Part shown: positions 18,023-26,219 of the stretch, in pieces
Numbering within the stretch: position 1 is the first letter of the stretch
Layout of the letters: each line of letters begins with the position of its first letter
Program-made: the position numbers and the translations under genes
DNA from: Oscillospiraceae bacterium
GTDB lineage: Bacteria; Bacillota; Clostridia; Oscillospirales; Ruminococcaceae
Reading direction: 5' to 3'
Length of the DNA: 64,000 nt
Assembly: GCA_017465665.1 (NCBI GenBank)
Contig: JAFTVU010000002.1
Location: 62,001 to 126,000, forward strand
The notes under the pieces: generated by a model
The model's input: the letters and a program-made list of their open reading frames with translations, nothing else
What the model was told of the DNA's origin: nothing
The model's database searches: none

Positions 18023-18958
18023 TCAGAGCTGGTATCTCATCCATACTGTTCCGTTATCCATGGCTTCAGCACTTATCAGAGAAGCCTCATACATATCTGA
18101 GTCCATAAACAGTGGCTTGTCATCCTTATCTGCTATAACATGCGCAACAACAAGGCTCAGTTCATCCACCAGTCCTGCACGCAGGAACGAGCCGTTTATG
18201 ATACTGCCGCCCTCAAGCAACAGCTTTTTGATCCCAAACAGCCGATACAGCTTGTTGAGAGCGAGCTTCAGGTCGATCTCTTCCGCGCCTGCGAATACAT
18301 AAGAAACACCGATTTTTCTGTAATATGCAAGCATTTCAGCAGGTGTTTTTTCAGTCAGCACTTCGATTATGTGGCAGTTGTCGTAGCCCTCGTCTTCGTC
18401 GTGTATAATGCTATCCGTCCAGCCTGTCTTGCCGCAGGTGTCAAATGATACAGCGTAATAATCGTGCTTCATGGCGATATAGTCCTCACGGGGAATATCT
18501 GTACCTGCAAGCTCAGAAAGCTCAGGTCTGAAGCCGTTTGTAAAGCTGGATTCCATAGTCACTCTGCCGCAGGCAAAGGCATCTCCTTTAAGTCGGCGGT
18601 TTATTTCGTAATAGGTATCGCAGGCGTTCAAGCCAGTTTCGCTGCCGAGGAAATCACCTGTGACCTTGCCGTCTATGCTGGTTGTCATGTGGCATATCAC
18701 AGCAGGGCGGAGACCATGCTTTTCGATGTATTTCTGAGCGTATGAGCAGCTCGCCGTGACCACTCCGCCGCGCAGATGTATCGCAGCAATGGCATGGCTG
18801 ACAAGCTTTGCGGCAATTCCATTGCCCTGCATGCTATCATCAACCAATGTGTGATCGATGTTGAAAATGCCTTTCTGAATTTCGGGGAATGTCACTACGC
18901 CTACTTCTTTGCCGTTGTGGAGGCATACGACCTTTTCATTTTCTGTTTTGAAGATCAT
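18023..18958 (-). CDS. GNAT-like domain fused to a RibD/DHFR-like reductase domain
   Basis: The 311-residue protein has two parts. Residues 1 to about 85 resemble the short YjdJ-type GNAT domain (HTLVDDSMQGNGIAAKLV, then CSYAQKYIEKH). Residues 90-311 are a RibD C-terminal, dihydrofolate-reductase-like domain (ICHMTTSIDGKVTGDFLG, FACGRVTMES, KLLLEGGSIINGSFL, DELSLVVAHVI), likely NADPH-dependent. The substrate of either is unknown. Start 18958 is preferred because AAAGGAG abuts the earlier ATG at 18967 with no spacing. Confidence 0.8.
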   Translation of the reverse strand: MIFKTENEKVVCLHNGKEVGVVTFPEIQKGIFNIDHTLVDDSMQGNGIAAKLVSHAIAAIHLRGGVVTASCSYAQKYIEKHGLRPAVICHMTTSIDGKVTGDFLGSETGLNACDTYYEINRRLKGDAFACGRVTMESSFTNGFRPELSELAGTDIPREDYIAMKHDYYAVSFDTCGKTGWTDSIIHDEDEGYDNCHIIEVLTEKTPAEMLAYYRKIGVSYVFAGAEEIDLKLALNKLYRLFGIKKLLLEGGSIINGSFLRAGLVDELSLVVAHVIADKDDKPLFMDSDMYEASLISAEAMDNGTVWMRYQL

Positions 18959-18979
18959 CTTTCTCATCTCCTTTGTTAT

Positions 18980-19008
18980 ATTCTATCACAAATATCAGGA
19001 TATATCAA
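18980..19008 (-). promoter_or_regulatory. Sigma-A-like promoter of the GNAT-RibD gene
   Basis: On the minus strand, TTGATA (19008-19003) and TAGAAT (18985-18980), 17-bp spacer. Confidence 0.6.
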
Positions 19009-19069
19009 TGAGGTCTTGCAGGAATATTCGCGGAGGTAACAGCCAAAATAACCCTGAAAGGGTGATGAA

Positions 19070-20260
19070 ATGGCAAGAAGATATATTTCGGTACTGCTTA
19101 CAGTGTTGCTTTTTTGCGGCTGTAACAGAGCAGAGCCGCCCGTTGATATCGGAGAAAAGGAAACGGTAGTGCTGGATATCTGGTGTGAGCGTGAGGATTG
19201 GGATATCGTGACAGAGCTATGCGGCAATTTCGCTGAGGAACACCGCGGAAAGAACTACGCGTTTTCGCTGGATGTGCCTCCTGAGGATATATCTGCGGCG
19301 CTCAGCGGTAATGAGGAAGTGGATGTACTGTGCTTTTCCTCCGATATAACAGAACAGCTTGTTTCGGAGGGGCTGTTATTGCCTGTTGAGGATAAGTCGC
19401 AGCGCGTTGATATGTCTGTAAGCGCTGCGAGCTGTAACGGCACTCAGTATGGCTTCCCGTATGCGGCAGATACCTGTGTTCTTTATTATGACCGCTCCAA
19501 ATTCACAGAGCACGAGGTCTCGGATATGAACAGGATGATGTCAAAACGGCTGGAGGATACACAGTACAGCCTTGCGATGCCGCTTTATGAAGGCATATAT
19601 CAGTGCGCGTTTTTTCTGGCAGCAGGATGTGATATACCTGAGGAGTGTTGTTCGGAGCAGGGTGTGTTTGCAGGTGAGTACATGGCCGCGCTCACTGCTA
19701 GCGGCAGATTTGCAGCGGAGCTCAGCAGCGGTGACATCAAGGCGGGATTTGTGGATGGAAGCGTTGCGGCGGCGATATCCGATATACAGAATGGAGAGGC
19801 AATAAAAAGCACGTTAGGCAGCTATTGCGGTGTTGCGAAGCTGCCACAGATAACTTTATCCGATGGAAGAAGCGTGCAGCTTGGAAGCTTTGCGGTATAT
19901 TCTTTAACGGGAGTATCTTCACGCACAGATAATGCGGCTGATGCGCTGCTTCTTGCCGAGTGGCTTGCTGGAGCCGAGGCTCAGCGTATGCGGCTTTCAG
20001 AGCTGAATATCGCACCTGTTCTGACAGAGCTCTGTAATGATAATTTGCTTCTGAAAGACTATCCCGATGTCATGGTGTTGCTGGAGCAGCTGGAATATTC
20101 TGCTCCATTGCTTCCTTACGATCAGATGGAAATGCTGGATGAGGCTGCAGAGGAGCTGTGTGATGAGCTGATAGAGGGAATAGATACCCGTGCTGAACTG
20201 ATGGATGCGCTGGTGGAGTTCCGCGATACTTGCACGGTTGCGGATAATGTGCTACAATAG
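19070..20260 (+). CDS. Extracellular solute-binding lipoprotein (ABC family 1 type)
   Basis: The 396-residue protein has a short signal peptide ending LLFCGC with lipid-anchor candidate Cys18. It resembles sugar-binding proteins: VLDIWCEREDWDIV near the N-terminus, CNGTQYGFPYAADTCVLYYD, and VQLGSFAVYSLTGVSSRTDNAADALLLAEWLAG towards the C-terminus. No permease or ATPase is near, so it is an orphan receptor relying on genes elsewhere, or a sensor component. It lies just upstream of pulA, hinting at an alpha-glucan ligand. Similarity is fold-level; the ligand is unknown. Confidence 0.75.
   Translation: MARRYISVLLTVLLFCGCNRAEPPVDIGEKETVVLDIWCEREDWDIVTELCGNFAEEHRGKNYAFSLDVPPEDISAALSGNEEVDVLCFSSDITEQLVSEGLLLPVEDKSQRVDMSVSAASCNGTQYGFPYAADTCVLYYDRSKFTEHEVSDMNRMMSKRLEDTQYSLAMPLYEGIYQCAFFLAAGCDIPEECCSEQGVFAGEYMAALTASGRFAAELSSGDIKAGFVDGSVAAAISDIQNGEAIKSTLGSYCGVAKLPQITLSDGRSVQLGSFAVYSLTGVSSRTDNAADALLLAEWLAGAEAQRMRLSELNIAPVLTELCNDNLLLKDYPDVMVLLEQLEYSAPLLPYDQMEMLDEAAEELCDELIEGIDTRAELMDALVEFRDTCTVADNVLQ
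20230..20258 (+). promoter_or_regulatory. Sigma-A promoter of pulA, inside the end of the binding-protein gene
   Basis: TTGCAC (20230-20235) and TACAAT (20253-20258), 17-bp spacer. Confidence 0.65.
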
Positions 20261-20283
20261 TATCAGAAAAGAGGTGTATGGTC

Positions 20284-22176
20284 ATGGAGCGTAGCTTTTC
20301 GGATATCGACAAGAAATACTATTACAGCGGCAGACTTGGTGCAAAATATACCCGTGCAAAAACAGATTTCGCTGTGTGGTCGCCGTGTGCGGAGGATGTA
20401 AAGCTTCGGCTTTATAGCAGCTGCACAACGGATGCTGCAAAGGAACACTCCATGACAATGGACAGCAAGGGCGTGTGGAGATGTACCGTTACAGGCGATC
20501 TTGACGGCGTATACTACACCTATGTTGTAACGATAGATGGAAGAACACGCGAAACACCTGATATCTACAGCAGGACAGCGGGAGTAAACGGTGAGCGCAG
20601 TATGGTTTTTTCACCGCGCTCCGTACATATCGATGGCTGGGAGAATGACAGACCTATGTGCTGCGCCAGTCCTGCCGACGCGGTAATATATGAGCTTCAT
20701 ATCCGTGATCTTTCGATGGACGCTTCGGCTGATTTCGCACATAGGGGCAAATTCCTTGCGCTGTGCGAGACAGGTGTGAAGAACAGCTTTGGCGAGCCTG
20801 TGGGGCTTGAGTATATCAAACGTCTTGGTATAACACATATACATCTCCTGCCTGTGATGGACTTTGCCACTGTCGATGAAAGCAGCACTGTACCGCAGTT
20901 CAACTGGGGCTATGATCCGTTGCATTACAATGTGCCTGAGGGCAGCTATTCAACTGATCCGTATGACGGTCACACCCGTGTACGGGAGCTGCGGCAGCTT
21001 GTGAAGACTCTGCATGACAATGGGATAGGCGTGATACTGGATGTGGTGTATAATCACACCTACAGCGCAGAGGATTCTCCTTTCGGGCGGATATTTCCGC
21101 ATTACTATTACCGTCATGAGGGCAAGGTGTATTCCAATGGCTCAGGCTGCGGAAACGAGCTTGCAACAGAGCGCAGGATGGTATCAAGGTTCATCTGCGA
21201 TAGCCTGTGCGCTCTTGCCCGTGATTATCATATAGATGGCTTTCGGTTTGATCTTATGGGGCTTATGGATATACGAACGCTCAACCGATGTGCAAAGCGT
21301 CTGCGCGGCATAAATCCCGATATCATCCTGTATGGCGAGGGCTGGACAGGCGGAGCAACACCGCTGCCTGAGGCTAAGCGGGCAGTGAAGCATCTTGCCT
21401 GTAAAACAGACGGTGTAGCCATGTTTTCGGATGATATCAGAGATGGCATAAAAGGCTCTGTTTTTGATGACAAGGATTGCGGCTATATCAACGGTGCTGC
21501 GTCAAAGGGTCACAGAGAGCTTATCCGATCCGTCCTGTGCGGAGGTGTATATCATCCCGATATAAAGCGTGAAAAATGGCAGTGTTGGGCGAAAACACCG
21601 CTGAGTAGTGTGAACTATGTTGAGGCGCATGATAATCTTACCTTTTACGATAAGCTGTGTGTATCGATGTCAAAGGCTGATATACAGGAGCGTATCCGTG
21701 TTGATAAGATGGGGGCGGCACTGGTGATATTTGCACAGGGGATACCGTTCATTCAGGCAGGGCAGGAGCTGCTGCGTTCAAAGCCCGACGGGAATGGTGG
21801 ATATGTGCATGACAGCTACAATTCTCCCGACAGCATCAACTGCATAAAGTGGGATGATATCACATATAACCGCACAGTTATGGAATATTATCGCGGGCTC
21901 ATTGCTATACGAAAAGCACGCAGAGAGCTCAGAATGACAGATGCGGATGAGATCCGCAGCATACGCTTTGAGGATCTCAGCGGCAATGCATTTGCGATGT
22001 ACATAGGCGGTCTGATATTTGCTGTAAATCCCAACAAGCGCGCGGCACGGCTGCGTCTTAGCGGCAGCTATGGAGTTCTTGCTGATGGTGATCGTGCTGC
22101 GGAAGAGCCTTTTGCTACAGTAAAGGGTCATGCTTCGGTTGCGCCTCAGAGCATACTGCTTCTTGACAAGCTGTGA
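20284..22176 (+). CDS. pulA: Type I pullulanase / glycogen debranching enzyme (GH13)
   Basis: Cleaves alpha-1,6 branches in pullulan, starch or glycogen. The 630 residues start with a CBM48-like domain (FAVWSPCAEDVKLRLYS). The family-specific FNWGYDPLHYNVPEGSY follows, then the four GH13 regions: DVVYNH, GFRFDLMGL with nucleophile Asp323, YGEGW with acid/base Glu352, and VEAHDN with Asp450. There is no signal peptide, suggesting a role on intracellular glycogen or imported maltodextrins. ATG 20284 fits the SD GAGGT better than ATG 20278. Confidence 0.92.
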   Translation: MERSFSDIDKKYYYSGRLGAKYTRAKTDFAVWSPCAEDVKLRLYSSCTTDAAKEHSMTMDSKGVWRCTVTGDLDGVYYTYVVTIDGRTRETPDIYSRTAGVNGERSMVFSPRSVHIDGWENDRPMCCASPADAVIYELHIRDLSMDASADFAHRGKFLALCETGVKNSFGEPVGLEYIKRLGITHIHLLPVMDFATVDESSTVPQFNWGYDPLHYNVPEGSYSTDPYDGHTRVRELRQLVKTLHDNGIGVILDVVYNHTYSAEDSPFGRIFPHYYYRHEGKVYSNGSGCGNELATERRMVSRFICDSLCALARDYHIDGFRFDLMGLMDIRTLNRCAKRLRGINPDIILYGEGWTGGATPLPEAKRAVKHLACKTDGVAMFSDDIRDGIKGSVFDDKDCGYINGAASKGHRELIRSVLCGGVYHPDIKREKWQCWAKTPLSSVNYVEAHDNLTFYDKLCVSMSKADIQERIRVDKMGAALVIFAQGIPFIQAGQELLRSKPDGNGGYVHDSYNSPDSINCIKWDDITYNRTVMEYYRGLIAIRKARRELRMTDADEIRSIRFEDLSGNAFAMYIGGLIFAVNPNKRAARLRLSGSYGVLADGDRAAEEPFATVKGHASVAPQSILLLDKL

Positions 22177-22191
22177 AATGTCTGATATACT
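22163..22191 (+). promoter_or_regulatory. Sigma-A promoter of the 22.2-kb gene pair
   Basis: TTGACA (22163-22168) and TATACT (22186-22191), 17-bp spacer, across the pulA stop codon. Confidence 0.75.
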
Positions 22192-22220
22192 TAATTTGAC
22201 AAAATTTAAAGGAGCTTTAT

Positions 22221-22841
22221 ATGGATAACAAAAAGAAAATAGATTTCAAAAAGCAGGTGCTGCCGATACTGCTTATAATCGCAGCAATAATACTGGGAAT
22301 ACTGTTCAAGGATGAGCTTATTGCAATTCTTGGCTCAGAGGGTGGATATTCTGATTATACCTATACATACGAAGCAGATGGTGCGTATACACAGGAGGCG
22401 CTCCACGATACCACCGAGAGCCTGCCCGCAGTTCCTGATACAGAAGAGCCACAGAGCACGATAACAGCATCAACTACAACGACCACTACCACTACTGTCG
22501 TTACTACCACCACAGCTGCTCCCGTTGAGAGCGAAGAGCCGGATGAAATAGAGATACAGTACTATTTCCGTTCACAGGCACAGTATGAGCAGCATTACGA
22601 GAAGCACGGTCATGAATTTATCCCTATTTTTGGCGAAATAACCATGGAGGAGTACCTTATGTATGCAAATGCGCTCATCCAGAGCGAGGATGAGGAGATA
22701 CTCACCAAGACCGAAAAGGAGGACGGCGATTTCATGTATTTCCGTCCGTCAACAGAGGAGTTCCTTGTGCTCTCCACTGATGGTTATATCAGAACGTATT
22801 TCATTCCCACAGCGGGAATTGATTACTGGAACAGACAGTGA
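22221..22841 (+). CDS. Membrane-anchored protein with Thr-rich linker and toxin-like C-terminal domain
   Basis: The 206-residue protein has a basic N-terminus, one transmembrane helix (VLPILLIIAAIILGILF), an acidic stretch, and a run of about 20 Thr/Val residues near 93-110. The last 95 residues form a compact domain with EQHYEKHGHEF, LTKTEKEDGDFMYF, and DGYIRTYFIPTAGIDYWNRQ at the very end. From memory, domains of this shape (two His, a Lys/Thr, then IRTYF...P...NRQ) end secreted and polymorphic-toxin proteins of Firmicutes and may be BECR-type RNases. I cannot confirm this. The next gene starts within about 12 bp. Confidence 0.65.
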   Translation: MDNKKKIDFKKQVLPILLIIAAIILGILFKDELIAILGSEGGYSDYTYTYEADGAYTQEALHDTTESLPAVPDTEEPQSTITASTTTTTTTTVVTTTTAAPVESEEPDEIEIQYYFRSQAQYEQHYEKHGHEFIPIFGEITMEEYLMYANALIQSEDEEILTKTEKEDGDFMYFRPSTEEFLVLSTDGYIRTYFIPTAGIDYWNRQ

Positions 22842-22852
22842 GGTGTGATATG

Positions 22853-23089
22853 ATGTTTCCATGCCAATGCTGCGGCTGCCTTACGATCTCAGGCAAGTTC
22901 GATATCTGTCCTGTCTGCTTCTGGGAGGATGATCCGTCTCAGGCGGAATGTCCCGATTGTGCAGGCGGTGCCAACAGCGTGAGCCTTATCGAAGCAAAGA
23001 GAAACTATCTGCTGTACGGCGCGTGCGAGGAGCGTTTCAGAAACCATGTGCGTGAGCCGCTGCCCGAAGAGATATCCATGACAGAATAA
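22853..23089 (+). CDS. CPCC-type cysteine-rich zinc-binding protein
   Basis: A protein of about 78 residues with clustered cysteines: FPCQCCGCLTI, DICPVCFWEDDP and CPDCAGGAN, then NYLLYGACEERF and VREPLP. This is the pattern of the Cys_rich_CPCC family, which should bind zinc; its function is unknown. GAGGTG places the start at ATG 22853 or 22850. It follows the toxin-like gene by about 12 bp in the same transcript, and a terminator comes next. A cytosolic partner or protective protein for the upstream product is possible but inferred from position only. Confidence 0.75.
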   Translation: MFPCQCCGCLTISGKFDICPVCFWEDDPSQAECPDCAGGANSVSLIEAKRNYLLYGACEERFRNHVREPLPEEISMTE

Positions 23090-23094
23090 AATTA

Positions 23095-23125
23095 CTCCCC
23101 GAGCTGAGTTGCTCGGGGAGCTTTT
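23095..23125. terminator. Bidirectional terminator
   Basis: CTCCCCGAGC (23095-23104) pairs with GCTCGGGGAG (23111-23120), then TTTT. It serves the convergent CPCC and HD-GYP genes. Confidence 0.85.
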
Positions 23126-23129
23126 ACAT

Positions 23130-26069
23130 TTATCTGTCGCTTTGTGACGGAGCGGTGCCGTCTGCTATCATATCAAGCATATATGGTACTATTTCGGGAT
23201 CGAACTGTGTTCCGATACCCTTATTCAGCTCGCTGAGTATCACATCCTCAGGCAGAGCCTTACGGTAGCAGCGGTCGCTTGACATTGCGTCGTAGGTGTC
23301 TGCAACGCCGATTATACGCGCAACCAGCGGAATATCCTCGCCCTTTATCTTTTCGCAGTAGCCCTCGCCGTCATAGCGCTCGTGATGGTATCTTGCGCCC
23401 TTGGATATCTCGTTCAGCGCGGTGAAATCCTTGAGGATATCTCCGCCGATAGTAACGTGTGTCTGGATGATACGACGTTCCTCCTCGGTGAGTGCGCCTG
23501 GCTTGTTGAGGATATGATCGGGAATGCCGATCTTTCCTATATCGTGCATGAGTGCTATGTAGTAGATACGCTCCTGCTCGTCCTCGGAAAGCCCCATTCT
23601 GCGGGCTATCTCACGGGAGTATTCCGCAACACGGGTGGAATGACCGTTTGTGTAGGGATCCTTTGCGTCTATCGTCTTTGCAAAGGTACGCAGGGATTGC
23701 TCTACTATCCTCTTATATTCGTTCTGACGTTTTCTGATGCTGTTGATCTTTACACGTGCGACCAGCATCACGCAGCCTACAGAAGCACCGATAACAAGTG
23801 CAGTCAACAGTATCCAGAAAAGCGGCTGCTCTGTCAGCTTTCTTGCCTTGTGGATATTCAGTGATATATCCTGCGGTGTCTCGTTGCCGTTGGGGTCTAT
23901 CATGCTTATGCGGAAAGTATAATTTCCGCCGGGGAGATTCGTGTAGCTGACTGTAAGGCTGTTCTTGTCTGTCAGTACGGTCTCGCTCTTGTCAAAGCCC
24001 TCCAGACAATATGCAAGCTTCAGTCTGGTAGTTCCCGTATATGTAAGCGCGGAAAAATCAATAGTGATACGGCCTGCGCTGCTGGGTATCTCTAGCTTTG
24101 TGGGATGCTCATATGTGATATCATCAACTGTAACGCTGTTTATGATACCTTTGGGCAGCTTGTTTTCCACCTCATGAAAATCAAAGGTGTTTACACCCTG
24201 ACGGGTAGCGATATATATAGTGCCGTTTTCATCTGTATAGTTCCATGTGTTGGCGTTCAGAGAGCCTGTCATACCGTGGGTGAAGCCATGCTCCACAGTA
24301 TCGGCTTCGTTGCCTGAAAGAAGCTCCGCCTTGTCCACGGAAAGCACACCGTTGTTCTGCATTACCCAGAGTGTGCCATCTATGTCATACATATCAAATA
24401 CGCTGCCTGGACCCTTTGCGAAATTATCCAGCTTGGTGAAGCTGTTGTCTTTCCAGTAGTACAGGCTGCTGCCTGCGCTTATGAACCATGCCGAAGCATC
24501 GGCACTGTCGGGGATCATTCGCAGAACTACGCCCTCACCGAGACCTTCATCAAAGCTATGATTTGTTATCGTCCCGTCTTTTATGGTGTAGATACCGCCG
24601 CCGTCACTGCCTATAAGCAGAGCACCGTCGATGGTTTCTCTGATGCAGAGGGCGGATGTCGTTGTCAGACCATCATCCGAATCATAAAATTCGGTAACCT
24701 GATCGTTTTTGATGATAGCAACTCCGTGCTGTGTTCCCACTGCAACAGAGCCGTCAGAAAGCGCATATACCACACGTCCTCGGTTGCTGTACATCCTGTC
24801 GCTGGAATCGTAGGTGGTTATGCTGCCATCGGCAGGGTCGTAGCATACTGCTGCATAGTCTGCATAAACTGCCATCCATACTCTGCCATCTTTATCTGTT
24901 ATAATATCGCGTATACGTATACCGTTAAGCATTTCCGACAGCTCAGTCTCTATCGGCGACCAATCGCTTCCGAAGACGGAAAGTCCTGTATCAGTTCCGA
25001 TATAAAATCTGTCTGCGCTCTTGGTTATGGCATTGATGGAGGTGTTTTCCAGACCTGAGCGGTCATTTGTGTGATCGAAACAGCCCGTGGAGTACTTTAT
25101 CACTCCATAGGAGGAAGAAGCCAGCCAGTAATTGCCCTCATAATCTCTGATAGCACAGTTTACGGACAATGCTTTTTCCTTTTCACCGAGCTGTGTGAAG
25201 CGTCCATCGGAATGCATCACGCCAAAGCCGTTAAGACCGCTTATGAGTATATCACCGTTATCAGTTACATTCAGTGAATTGTGTGTTGTGATACTGTCTG
25301 TATCGTGTACAGAAACACCTAGATCTGAGGGCTTCAGGCTTTCGCTTTCAAAGGTTATCCTTGCGATCTCCTTTTCGGTGCCTACGCATATATCTCCGTC
25401 AATGCTGTTTGCAACCGAGTAGAAGCCTGCACTCAGTCCCAGATCGTTGGGCGAAACGGTACTGAGTATCTCGCCATCGGTGTTGATGACAAGTCCTGAA
25501 TCTGTAGTTGTGGTGAGCCACAGGCGGTCATACTTATCGCAGGCGATGGAATAGAATGTCTCGCCGAACACGCCGTCTGTCTCAAATGGAATCAGTTCTC
25601 CGTTGCGTATAACGCCTACGCCCGAGTTGGAAGCGGCAAACACTGTGCCGTCCGAGGTCTCGGCAAAATCTCTTATGCATAGGAATGAGTTTTCTGTTGT
25701 ACATTCAACTTTAGTGAATACGTCATTTTCCAGTGTATACACACCTACATCGTTCGTACCTATCCACAGCTTTCCGTCCGTGCTTTCGTACAGTGAACGT
25801 ATTGAGGAAGAGGAAATAACGTTTTCCAGACTGTAATTGCGGAAGCTGCTGCCATCATAGCGTATAAGTCCGCCGTAGCTGCCTATCCAGATATAGCCGT
25901 CTGAAGTCTGGGCAATGACATTGGCTTCTCCTGTGGGGAGTCCATTCTGTTCATTATATACCGTTACGACATAGTGAGCGTCGTTTTCAGCTGCCGCAGG
26001 CAAGCACAGCATCGTAAGTGACATGAAAAGCGCTGTCAGCATTGCTGCGGCACGAGAAATCTTTTTCAT
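23130..26069 (-). CDS. Beta-propeller sensor with HD-GYP phosphodiesterase domain
   Basis: A 979-residue membrane sensor. The signal peptide (MKKISRAAAMLTALFMSLTM) leads into an extracellular two-component-type propeller of about 14 short blades with IWIGS/LWIGT/VWMAV repeats. A Y_Y_Y domain follows (LAYCLEGFDKSET), then one transmembrane helix near residues 765-790 and a cytoplasmic HD-GYP domain. His842-Asp843 in HDIGKIGIP and HHERYDGEGY are present, but the final motif reads GYC rather than GYP. HD-GYP proteins usually degrade cyclic di-GMP. Start 26069 has AAAGGAG; the frame extends further upstream without SD support. Confidence 0.88.
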   Translation of the reverse strand: MKKISRAAAMLTALFMSLTMLCLPAAAENDAHYVVTVYNEQNGLPTGEANVIAQTSDGYIWIGSYGGLIRYDGSSFRNYSLENVISSSSIRSLYESTDGKLWIGTNDVGVYTLENDVFTKVECTTENSFLCIRDFAETSDGTVFAASNSGVGVIRNGELIPFETDGVFGETFYSIACDKYDRLWLTTTTDSGLVINTDGEILSTVSPNDLGLSAGFYSVANSIDGDICVGTEKEIARITFESESLKPSDLGVSVHDTDSITTHNSLNVTDNGDILISGLNGFGVMHSDGRFTQLGEKEKALSVNCAIRDYEGNYWLASSSYGVIKYSTGCFDHTNDRSGLENTSINAITKSADRFYIGTDTGLSVFGSDWSPIETELSEMLNGIRIRDIITDKDGRVWMAVYADYAAVCYDPADGSITTYDSSDRMYSNRGRVVYALSDGSVAVGTQHGVAIIKNDQVTEFYDSDDGLTTTSALCIRETIDGALLIGSDGGGIYTIKDGTITNHSFDEGLGEGVVLRMIPDSADASAWFISAGSSLYYWKDNSFTKLDNFAKGPGSVFDMYDIDGTLWVMQNNGVLSVDKAELLSGNEADTVEHGFTHGMTGSLNANTWNYTDENGTIYIATRQGVNTFDFHEVENKLPKGIINSVTVDDITYEHPTKLEIPSSAGRITIDFSALTYTGTTRLKLAYCLEGFDKSETVLTDKNSLTVSYTNLPGGNYTFRISMIDPNGNETPQDISLNIHKARKLTEQPLFWILLTALVIGASVGCVMLVARVKINSIRKRQNEYKRIVEQSLRTFAKTIDAKDPYTNGHSTRVAEYSREIARRMGLSEDEQERIYYIALMHDIGKIGIPDHILNKPGALTEEERRIIQTHVTIGGDILKDFTALNEISKGARYHHERYDGEGYCEKIKGEDIPLVARIIGVADTYDAMSSDRCYRKALPEDVILSELNKGIGTQFDPEIVPYMLDMIADGTAPSQSDR

Positions 26070-26133
26070 TTCGATCTCCTTTATTATCATATCATATATG
26101 TTTATAAGCCATTTTTTGTTATATATCAACATT

Positions 26134-26162
26134 ATTGTATCATAAAAATGCGTTTTTTGCAA
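26134..26162 (-). promoter_or_regulatory. Sigma-A promoter of the HD-GYP sensor gene
   Basis: On the minus strand, TTGCAA (26162-26157) and TACAAT (26139-26134), 17-bp spacer. Confidence 0.75.
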
Positions 26163-26188
26163 TAGCTTAGGACTATATGAACAAAAAC

Positions 26189-26214
26189 TGCGTGCCGAAA
26201 CGATTCGGCACGCA
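26189..26214 (-). terminator. Terminator after the trk operon
   Basis: TGCGTGCCGAA (26189-26199) pairs perfectly with 26204-26214; on the minus strand TTTTTG follows. Confidence 0.85.
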
Positions 26215-26219
26215 TAAGA

